A DNA stretch of 64,000 bases from Pseudomonas sp. 2FG (GTDB lineage Bacteria; Pseudomonadota; Gammaproteobacteria; Pseudomonadales; Pseudomonadaceae), in the NCBI RefSeq assembly GCF_005502935.1, contig NZ_SCMP01000002.1:124001-188000 (forward strand), given 5' to 3'. The position numbers and the translations under genes were made by a program. A model generated the notes under the pieces. It was not told where the DNA came from. It was given only the letters and a program-made list of their open reading frames with translations, and ran no database searches. Shown here in pieces: positions 35,390 to 41,932 of the stretch. Every line of letters starts with the position of its first letter. Position 1 is the first letter of the stretch.

Positions 35390-37420
35390 CTACTGACTGG
35401 CTTGCCAGTCAACCAAGAAGGATTCAGTCAGGCGATGCTTGGTCTTGTGCTCTTCTACGATCCCGGAAGATTTCATCCTGCTGAAGGTCGAATTCATCGA
35501 GGCTTTGTTAGTTTTGTTGCCTGGTATACGCCTGGTTCTCAAAGCATCGATTACCCATTGGCTACGAATGCGGGGCCGTTGATCGTTCAACATGTCCACA
35601 ACCAAGAACGTCATGTAGCCCTTGCTGATGCCCCATTTTTTGGCAAATGCGTCGGGTAGATCTTTAGTCTGCTGGGCAACGATGTCCAAACCAAACCATG
35701 CAACGTAGTCATAAGCATGGAACGCAGTGCCTTCGTGCAGCAGCTTCGCTACTTTGGCTTTCAGGCCATCATTAAGCGCAGGGTGAATGACTTGCTGAAC
35801 TGCCTGCTCAAGATCCCCCCCTGCTTCCTTCAATACGCCAGGCTGTAAGCCATCCAACAATGAGGCCCAAAGCGCATACAAATCTGCAAAGGATGACCAG
35901 CCCTGCTCTATCACACCTGGGAACTTGTACCGAAGATCACCCACTCGACGGTCTTCGGCTGGGAGGGAACTCATACCGACTAAGGTAGCCCTGACACCAT
36001 CCACGAGGATGTTAAGCGGGGTTATGTTCCTATGGGTGAACCCAAGCCTGTGTAAGTAGCCAAGCCCCGCGAGTAATTGCTCCAGCCAGTGCCGGAACTC
36101 CTCGGCACTGATAGACGCTTGGTCAAAGAGCGTCTCACCACTCGCCCATGCTCGGCTGATAAAGTAAGCATCGGTGCTGGGAATTCGAGCAAGATCGAAT
36201 ACCCGCTCCAGCGCAGGATGGTAAATCTGAGCGAGCCGATGATATTGATCGGCCACCAGCTCCCAAACCTCATCTGCATCGTCATAAATCTGAACCGCGC
36301 AATCGAAGCGTCCAGCGATGTGGCGAGAACGCCAGATGCTTGAGAAAGCATCCTCATCGACTTGCTCGACCAATTCATAACGATTGTCGAGAACTGCCCC
36401 CGGTACAGCCTCAAAAGGAGCTTCTGAGGAGGAAAGTGCTGCTGAAGCGCCATCGCTCATAAGGTTTGCGATCAAGTGCGATAAGCGTTCTGAGGCCATC
36501 TCCCCTTCTGCATCGCTGCTTCCGGAGATTTCCCAATGAAGATTTTCGACCAAGGGCTTAAACAGTGAGGTGATGAGGTCAATGTCATCGCCTGCGCTAT
36601 GGTTGTTCAGGATATCGACAAAGCAGACCTCACCTGCATCGGTGAGATAGATTGAGTTAGCGGAAACCCCACCCAATGTGGCTCCACGACGATGGATGCC
36701 TTGAATCGCCGTTAAAGCAGAAATCAGCGTCGACCTGGCTGACACTTCGGAATATCCCGAGAGATCAATGATCGAGAGGGGTTTACCTTTAGGCATGCTG
36801 ATTGGCAGAACCATCAGTTCACCATCATCAATCAGTGGTGCGCTGTAAGTCACACCGGTTAATCCAGCCAGCTCTTGTAGTAACCGGAACTCGTCACGCA
36901 ATTGCGTTTGCAGCTGCTCGCGCCGCTCTTGGCTCTCGCAATTGGGCCGGTTCACGATTTTCAGCATCCACTTGGAGTTCCAGTTCTCCAGGCGATACTC
37001 GGCCATCCATAGCTCAAGGCCATTCTGATCAAGCAGGCACTGTGTTTTTTGGTACTGCTGGAATCTATTGTTTTCGGCTATCTGCTGACGCAATTGCCCA
37101 AGAGTGGCAAGGACAAGTTCACGCTGAGCATCGATCAACTCGTACGCTTTGGTGGCTGTCAGCCCCTCAGCGCTGGTCAACGCCTTGGTGATCCCGCCTG
37201 GTGTCCACACTTGTAGGGAAGGCTCATCTTTTATGAGCGAGATGCTATGACCTTTGTCGCCGGTCACAAGTACCACTCCCTGACACCACGGCGCGTACAA
37301 ACCGATTCCGGCGCGGTTACGAGCGTGATGAACGCCCGGTGTTGGTGGCAGGTGTCCTCCTATCGAGATGCTTGCCACGGGGGTGGAGGTCGAAGCCGTG
37401 CTCGACCTGATTGGGCGCAT
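35390..37420 (-). CDS. NERD/PglW-like double pseudokinase, 5' end probably damaged
   Basis: The open frame runs to 37681, but only the part from about 37420 (M88) or later looks genuine; ATG 37420 has no clear ribosome site. Features: a VVLVTGDKGHSISLI stretch like the end of a NERD nuclease-related domain, then a helical segment. The first kinase-like lobe has HRRGATLGGVSANSI where HRDLKPxN is expected; the second, full kinase fold has RYELVEQVDEDAFSSIW and HRNITPLNILVDG. The catalytic Asp is Gly or Asn and no DFG is present, so both domains look inactive. A C-terminal region (KWGISKGYMTFLVVDML) could be winged helix. PglW of BREX systems shares this NERD-kinase plan, but the match is by architecture only. 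Codon use is less GC-rich than in neighbouring core genes. Confidence 0.55.
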   Translation of the reverse strand: MRPIRSSTASTSTPVASISIGGHLPPTPGVHHARNRAGIGLYAPWCQGVVLVTGDKGHSISLIKDEPSLQVWTPGGITKALTSAEGLTATKAYELIDAQRELVLATLGQLRQQIAENNRFQQYQKTQCLLDQNGLELWMAEYRLENWNSKWMLKIVNRPNCESQERREQLQTQLRDEFRLLQELAGLTGVTYSAPLIDDGELMVLPISMPKGKPLSIIDLSGYSEVSARSTLISALTAIQGIHRRGATLGGVSANSIYLTDAGEVCFVDILNNHSAGDDIDLITSLFKPLVENLHWEISGSSDAEGEMASERLSHLIANLMSDGASAALSSSEAPFEAVPGAVLDNRYELVEQVDEDAFSSIWRSRHIAGRFDCAVQIYDDADEVWELVADQYHRLAQIYHPALERVFDLARIPSTDAYFISRAWASGETLFDQASISAEEFRHWLEQLLAGLGYLHRLGFTHRNITPLNILVDGVRATLVGMSSLPAEDRRVGDLRYKFPGVIEQGWSSFADLYALWASLLDGLQPGVLKEAGGDLEQAVQQVIHPALNDGLKAKVAKLLHEGTAFHAYDYVAWFGLDIVAQQTKDLPDAFAKKWGISKGYMTFLVVDMLNDQRPRIRSQWVIDALRTRRIPGNKTNKASMNSTFSRMKSSGIVEEHKTKHRLTESFLVDWQASQ

Positions 37421-37464
37421 CGAGCATGGAGTCGTTTCCTGAGTCAGGAGGATTGGTTCGACGG

Positions 37465-37755
37465 CTACAATCCCAGGGTCTTCTTTAATGCGTCCAAGGT
37501 CAGATCGGGCCCATGGCGCTTGACCATCGCCGGGATTTTCGCAAAAGCCTGCAACTCGTCTTCGGCATATGGCAGGTGCAAATGGCCCCTGGTCTTGAAG
37601 GTAAACTGCTGGCTCAAGTGCTCTAACATAGCGGGCCAAAGCCGATTGGCTCGACCCGCTGGTGTGCTTACCGGATCCCATCCTCGATCAGAAAATCGAG
37701 ACTCCTTACTTAGCGGCTGTGGCTGAGATGATCGGTGGGCCCAAATAGGCGCCTT
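37465..37755 (-). pseudogene. Out-of-frame coding remnant upstream of the kinase-like gene
   Basis: In a third minus-strand frame, an uninterrupted 96-residue stretch reads into a TAG at 37465-37467. Its inner part has natural protein character (RFSDRGWDPVSTPAGRANRL, then MLEHLSQQFTFKTRGHLHLP and AYAEDELQAF-like helices), and ends DLTLDALKKTLGL. The nearest ATG is 37629 (54 residues). I do not recognise the family. It overlaps other minus-strand frames at both ends, which suggests the 3' piece of a gene whose front was lost, or a missed small gene. The kinase frame over the same bases looks like noise. Confidence 0.4.
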
Positions 37756-37960
37756 TTAATGTCATCCGGTCGAAGCTGTACACATGGGCATGCGGGCTTT
37801 CGACGCATCGGCCTACCAAGGGGTACTGCTGGTCAGGTTTACCGGGCTGTAGTTCGATGTTGCTGCCGCAGCGCGGACAGTCTGCGGAAAAGCGCACTAG
37901 GCGAGTCCAGCGGTATTTCTCGTGACGGAACATCTCCAGTTCGCAACCATCATCCTTCAT
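37706..37960 (-). CDS. Small zinc-ribbon-like protein of unknown function
   Basis: This 84-residue ORF starts at ATG 37960, inside the end of the preceding small ORF (11-nt overlap, a coupling arrangement). It contains CPRCG, then after about 22 residues GRCVESPHAHVYSFDR. CxxC plus Cys and His residues suggest one zinc-binding ribbon. The C-terminus GAYLGPPIISATAAK looks natural. It could be a complete small protein or the end of a larger protein cut off by decay. I do not recognise a named family. The next minus-strand gene is the kinase-like protein. Confidence 0.5.
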   Translation of the reverse strand: MKDDGCELEMFRHEKYRWTRLVRFSADCPRCGSNIELQPGKPDQQYPLVGRCVESPHAHVYSFDRMTLKGAYLGPPIISATAAK

Positions 37961-38081
37961 GGCAGTTACCCATAACGGTGGCCAGGCACTGATCAACCAT
38001 GAAAGACAGGATGTCGTAAGAGCGCCCTCTCGATGGGTTCTCTACCAAGTGGCTTTTGAGGCGTCGTAGTGCTTCGTTCAT
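37950..38081 (-). CDS. Small ORF (43 aa) overlapping the zinc-ribbon gene
   Basis: ATG 38081 is preceded by AGGGA at a suitable distance (ATAGGGAATAGC). The product is short and mixed in charge, with MNEALRRLKSHLVENPSRG at the start. It ends at TGA 37950, overlapping the start of the zinc-ribbon ORF. Either it is a true small gene coupled to the next, or the two are one gene split by a frameshift in the CATGAAGGATGATGG stretch. The sequence cannot settle this. Confidence 0.4.
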   Translation of the reverse strand: MNEALRRLKSHLVENPSRGRSYDILSFMVDQCLATVMGNCHEG

Positions 38082-38110
38082 GCTATTCCCTATGCAATTG
38101 ATTCGTAAGC

Positions 38111-38155
38111 ACTTTCTTTATTAGAGAAAGTGGGGGATCCGGATTGTCCCGGATC
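38111..38155. promoter_or_regulatory. Paired palindromes in the divergent promoter region
   Basis: ACTTTCT/AGAAAGT (38111-38131, 7-nt spacer) and GATCCGG/CCGGATC (38136-38155, 6-nt spacer) lie side by side, between the minus-strand small ORFs and the plus-strand CoiA-like gene. They are candidate operators or a shared regulatory element. No regulator gene is next to them. Confidence 0.45.
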
Positions 38156-38219
38156 TTGAAGGTTTTCTGGGCAATACATTCTCAGTCTGGAGGCGCTCTT
38201 AACTCCAGAGGGATGCCCC

Positions 38220-38825
38220 ATGACCATGACGATTGCGCTTGATTCCACCGACCGTATTGTTTCGATTGATGAAGTCCCCAGCGGACTGCTCTGCATGTGC
38301 AGATGCCTCGAATGTCAGGAGTCTTTGATTGCCCGCAAAGGAAAGCACCGTATCCATCACTTCTCGCATGTGTCGCAAAAGGTGCCTTGCGAGGTACAGC
38401 CTGAGAGCTTTCTTCATCTCTATGCCAAGCGTGTGGTTAGGGAGGCGTTAGGTCTGCATCTGCCTCCCCAGCCTGGTCATGTCCCGAACGCTGAAGATCA
38501 ATCGTCCTGGTGGGATTTTGATTCAGTGCGTGAGGAGCTGTGGATGGGGGATTTCCGTCCAGATCTCGTAGCGCACCTATGCGATGGCCCGCTGCTGATT
38601 GAGTTCGCGTGCACGTCGTTTGTGGATGAAGAGAAGTTGGCCAGAATCGAGCGTGAGGGGATTCGTACGGTTGAGGTGGATCTGAGCGGCTTGGAGGTGA
38701 CTTCCTCCGCTGCGGGGCTGCTGGAGCTTAAAAAATCAATTCTGCACCGGGCGGACATCAAGCAGTGGCTATACCTGACTTTGGTGTGTCTCGGCTGGTC
38801 AGTGGTTGATTCGATTGCTGATTGA
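38220..38825 (+). CDS. Competence protein CoiA-like family protein (zinc ribbon plus nuclease-like domain)
   Basis: The 201-residue protein has an N-terminal zinc ribbon (Cys at CMCRCLECQ, then HRIHHFSHVSQKVPC) as in CoiA-like proteins. A restriction-endonuclease-like core follows: Glu in the helix (FLHLYAKRVVREAL), then DFRPDLVAHLCDG and LLIEFACTSFVDEEK. In the PD-(D/E)xK fold the last motif should be E-x-K; here it is EFA, so catalytic competence is uncertain. ATG 38220 has GAGGGA about 10 nt upstream. CoiA-like nucleases are often found in defence or competence contexts. It is alone on the plus strand, 66 nt before the toxin-antitoxin genes. Confidence 0.65.
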   Translation: MTMTIALDSTDRIVSIDEVPSGLLCMCRCLECQESLIARKGKHRIHHFSHVSQKVPCEVQPESFLHLYAKRVVREALGLHLPPQPGHVPNAEDQSSWWDFDSVREELWMGDFRPDLVAHLCDGPLLIEFACTSFVDEEKLARIEREGIRTVEVDLSGLEVTSSAAGLLELKKSILHRADIKQWLYLTLVCLGWSVVDSIAD

Positions 38826-38855
38826 CCTGTTGCCAAACAACCGCAAGGGTGGCAT

Positions 38856-38877
38856 TGTAATGACAAATGTCGTTACA
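38856..38877. promoter_or_regulatory. Palindromic operator upstream of the toxin-antitoxin genes
   Basis: TGTAATGACA and TGTCGTTACA form an inverted repeat with a 2-nt centre and one mismatch, 15 nt before the antitoxin ATG. A RelB-like antitoxin with a ribbon-helix-helix N-terminus would be expected to bind such a site and repress its own operon. Confidence 0.7.
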
Positions 38878-38891
38878 GTGAGGGCCCGGTC

Positions 38892-39131
38892 ATGGCTTCC
38901 ATCAATATCCGTATCGACGACGAGCTTAAAGTCCGCGCTTACCGTGAGCTGGAAAGGCTTGGCGTCACCCCTTCTGAGCTGATGCGCCAAGCCTTGCAGT
39001 ATGTGGCTGAGCGCGGCCAGCTGCCATTTCGCCCGGTGCTGATGACCGAGGATGATGAGGCGTTGATCGCCACCGTACGCGAACGCCTGGCGGCTCCTCA
39101 GCGCGTGAAGGTGGCGCTGGATGACCTATAG
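38892..39131 (+). CDS. RelB/DinJ-family antitoxin
   Basis: The 79-residue protein begins MASINIRIDDELKVRAYREL, then GVTPSELMRQALQYVAERG, the ribbon-helix-helix pattern of RelB/DinJ antitoxins. The acidic, less structured C-terminus (EDDEALIATVRERL) would wrap the toxin. The stop overlaps the toxin ATG by 11 nt, the usual coupling. The palindrome upstream fits autorepression. Confidence 0.88.
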   Translation: MASINIRIDDELKVRAYRELERLGVTPSELMRQALQYVAERGQLPFRPVLMTEDDEALIATVRERLAAPQRVKVALDDL

Positions 39132-39408
39132 CCTTGAATTCGATGCACGGGCACTGAAGGAATGGCACAAGCTGGGTGATACCGTTCGCCAGCAGCTGAA
39201 GAAAAAACTCGCGGAGATATTGCTCAACCCGCGCATCGAGGCCAACCGTCTGCACGCGCTGCCCGGCTGCTACAAGATCAAGCTGCGCAGCAGTGGCTAT
39301 CGGTTGGTGTACCAGGTGCTTGACCATGAGGTGGTGGTGTTTGTGGTGGCGGTTGATCGCCGTGAGCGTGAGCAGGTTTACCGCAAGGCTGCCGAGCGCC
39401 TCAAATAG
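39121..39408 (+). CDS. RelE/ParE-superfamily toxin
   Basis: The 95-residue protein has LEFDARALKEWHKLGDTVRQ at the front, then RLHALPGCYKIKLRSSGYRL and VYQVLDHEVVVFVVAVDRRE, a classic RelE pattern. It should be a ribosome-dependent mRNA endonuclease. Positively charged residues at the C-terminus (RREREQVYRKAAERLK) are typical. It overlaps the antitoxin by 11 nt and ends 14 nt before the primase-helicase gene, so the three may be transcribed together. Confidence 0.88.
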   Translation: MTYSLEFDARALKEWHKLGDTVRQQLKKKLAEILLNPRIEANRLHALPGCYKIKLRSSGYRLVYQVLDHEVVVFVVAVDRREREQVYRKAAERLK

Positions 39409-39422
39409 CTGGGTATGGGCCG

Positions 39423-41810
39423 ATGAGTGATAGTGATCTGCTGGGGCATTTACGGGCCGAAAATGCCCGCTTGATCGCTCTGTTGGAAACTCATGGCATT
39501 GAGTGGCGTTTGCCGGATGAGCCGCCGAAAGTTGAACCGGCTAGCCCAGCCCCACTGTTAAGTTCGAGTCTCGACACGGATGCCAAGCTGGCGCTGTTCA
39601 AGCGATTGTTTCGGGGCAGGGCCGATGTGTTCCCAGTGCGCTGGGAAAGCAAGGCCGGTAAATCAGGCTACTCGCCTGCTTGCGGTAATGAATGGCGACC
39701 GGGAGTGTGCGAGAAGCCCCGGATAAAATGTGGGGACTGCTCGCATCGTCAGCTCCTGCCGCTGACCGACCAGGTGCTCTACAAGCACTTGGCCGGAGAG
39801 ATTGTCATCGGCGTTTACCCGTTGCTGCCTGATGACACATGCTATTTCCTGGCGGTGGATTTTGACGAGGCTGATTGGCGCGAAGATGTCACTGCTTTCG
39901 CCCAATCATGCCGTGACTTGGACGTGCCCGTGGCATTGGAAATATCCCGCTCGGGTAACGGGGCGCACGCCTGGATTTTATTTGAGCGCAATGTCCCAGC
40001 GTACGAGGCGCGGCTGCTTGGCTCCGCGATCATCAGCCATACCTGTGAGCGTACCCGTCAGCTGACGCTGGGGTCGTATGACCGGCTTTTTCCAAACCAG
40101 GACAGCATGCCCAAAGGCGGCTTTGGCAACTTGATTGCGTTGCCATTGCAGAAACGAGCCCGTGTGCTCAACGGCAGTGTTTTTGTCGATGAGACGCTGA
40201 CACCTTATCCCGACCAGTGGGCATTTCTGGCCAGTATTCAGCCGATGTTCGGGCAGGACATTGCGCCCACGATACTGCGGGCCACAGGCGGTCGCCATCC
40301 ATTGGATGTCACCGGAGTGGCGGATGATGATGAACTGAAACCCTGGCATCACCCATCGCCAAAGACCCAGAAATTGGCTTGTCCGCTGCCCAAGTCAGTG
40401 AGCGTGACCTTGGCCAACCAGATCTATTTCGACAAGTCCGAACTGCCCCAGCCATTGGTCAACAAGCTCATCCGATTGGCGGCTTTTCAGAATCCCGAAT
40501 TCTACAAGGCGCAGGCCATGCGCCTGCCCGTATGGAACAAGCCCCGGATCATTGGCTGTGCAGAAAACTTTCCTCAGCACATTGCCTTGCCTCGTGGCTG
40601 CTTGGATGACGTCCGGACGCTGCTGCATGACAACGCGATTGAACTGGTGCTGCACGATGAGCGTTTCGAAGGAGAGCCCGTCGATGTCCGCTTTGCGGGC
40701 ACGTTACGCGCGGATCAAGAGGCTGCTCTTGACGGAATGCTGGAGCACGACACCGGCATCCTCTGTGCGCCAACTGCTTTTGGTAAAACTGTCACGGCAG
40801 CCGCGCTGATTGCCAGGCGCGGTGTAAACACGCTGGTGCTGGTGCATCGGACGGAGTTGCTCCAGCAGTGGAAGGAGAGGTTGCAGGCGTTTCTGGGGGC
40901 AGACAAAACGAAGGTCGGCACTATAGGCGGTGGTAAGGCCAAGCCGACAGGCATCATCGATATTGCCGTGATGCAGTCCTTGTCGCGGCAGGGCGAAGTC
41001 AGCGAGCAGGTGAAAAAATACGGACAAATAATCGTGGATGAATGTCATCACCTGTCGGCCTTTTCGTTCGAAGCCATCCTCAAGACTGCTGGTGCTAAAT
41101 ATGTGTTGGGGCTGACCGCCACACCCATACGTCGCGATGGTCAGCAACCGATCATCTTTATGCAGTGCGGGCCCATCCGGCATACAGCTACCAGGCCCGA
41201 GAGTGCTCCAGCTGATCTGGCCGTGATGCCGCAGTGGCTGTCTCGACCGATAGTCATGCCTGAAGGTTCAGGTATTCAAGATGTCTTCTTGCAGGTTTGC
41301 AGCGACACGGAGCGAACGGCCAAGATTATTGCCGAGATCGGAGTCGCCTTCGACCAAGGACGGAAGATCCTGGTGCTGACTGAGCGAACGGATCACCTCA
41401 GTGCAATTGAAGAGCGGCTGAGTGGACGGGTCGAGAATCTGTTTACCCTGCATGGACGGCTTTCCAAGAAGCAGCGCGCCGCGCTTATGGGCGAGATGGC
41501 AGCGCTACCATCTGATGTGCCACGGGTGATCCTGGCAACAGGGAAATTGGTGGGTGAAGGTTTCGATCACCCAGCACTGGATACGTTGATACTGGCCATG
41601 CCCGTTTCCTGGAAGGGTACTCTCCAGCAGTATGCCGGGCGGCTGCACCGGGAGCATGCGGACAAGGCTGATGTGCGTATCATCGACTTCGTCGATGCCG
41701 GACACCCTGCTTTGTTGCGGATGTGGAGCAAGCGCCAAGTTGGCTATAAGGCTATGGGCTACCGACTCGCAGATTCGTCCAGCTCAATGGAGCTGCTTGG
41801 AAAGGGCTAA
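39423..41810 (+). CDS. TOTE-type archaeo-eukaryotic primase / superfamily 2 helicase fusion
   Basis: This 795-residue protein has, in order: a short coiled coil (LGHLRAENARLIALLETHG); a Cys cluster (CGNEWRPGVCEKPRIKCGDC, about 80-105); an AEP primase fold with the metal motif FLAVDFDEADW (~142-152) and the SGNGAHAWILFE motif; and an SF2 helicase. Helicase motifs are CAPTAFGKTVTAAALIA (Walker A), IIVDECHHLS, GLTATPIRRDG and QYAGRLHRE. This is the primase-helicase of the TOTE conflict systems described by Aravind and colleagues, thought to act against foreign nucleic acid. Partner genes are not obvious. It is preceded by a toxin-antitoxin pair and followed by a terminator. All motifs look intact. 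Confidence 0.82.
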   Translation: MSDSDLLGHLRAENARLIALLETHGIEWRLPDEPPKVEPASPAPLLSSSLDTDAKLALFKRLFRGRADVFPVRWESKAGKSGYSPACGNEWRPGVCEKPRIKCGDCSHRQLLPLTDQVLYKHLAGEIVIGVYPLLPDDTCYFLAVDFDEADWREDVTAFAQSCRDLDVPVALEISRSGNGAHAWILFERNVPAYEARLLGSAIISHTCERTRQLTLGSYDRLFPNQDSMPKGGFGNLIALPLQKRARVLNGSVFVDETLTPYPDQWAFLASIQPMFGQDIAPTILRATGGRHPLDVTGVADDDELKPWHHPSPKTQKLACPLPKSVSVTLANQIYFDKSELPQPLVNKLIRLAAFQNPEFYKAQAMRLPVWNKPRIIGCAENFPQHIALPRGCLDDVRTLLHDNAIELVLHDERFEGEPVDVRFAGTLRADQEAALDGMLEHDTGILCAPTAFGKTVTAAALIARRGVNTLVLVHRTELLQQWKERLQAFLGADKTKVGTIGGGKAKPTGIIDIAVMQSLSRQGEVSEQVKKYGQIIVDECHHLSAFSFEAILKTAGAKYVLGLTATPIRRDGQQPIIFMQCGPIRHTATRPESAPADLAVMPQWLSRPIVMPEGSGIQDVFLQVCSDTERTAKIIAEIGVAFDQGRKILVLTERTDHLSAIEERLSGRVENLFTLHGRLSKKQRAALMGEMAALPSDVPRVILATGKLVGEGFDHPALDTLILAMPVSWKGTLQQYAGRLHREHADKADVRIIDFVDAGHPALLRMWSKRQVGYKAMGYRLADSSSSMELLGKG

Positions 41811-41883
41811 CGGGCCTCACTCACGCACCATGCCTTCCGCTCGTCGTAGTTGGTAAAGAGGATGTTCCCAGCTGTTTATCGAC

Positions 41884-41909
41884 AGCCTTGTCGGGCCGCC
41901 GACAAGGCT
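41884..41909. terminator. Hairpin at the right edge of the island
   Basis: AGCCTTGTCGG and CCGACAAGGCT are perfect 11-nt arms around GCCG, between the primase-helicase stop and the acyltransferase stop (convergent genes). It probably ends transcription in one or both directions, though the T-runs are poor. Confidence 0.6.
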
Positions 41910-41932
41910 CTGAGCGGTGCTCCGCGCGTGGC

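Noticed and set aside
35390-37681. Calling the kinase-like gene a true PglW with a complete BREX system
   Set aside because: No methylase, alkaline-phosphatase-like (PglZ) or large ATPase (PglY/BrxC) gene is present, and the kinase sites are degenerate.
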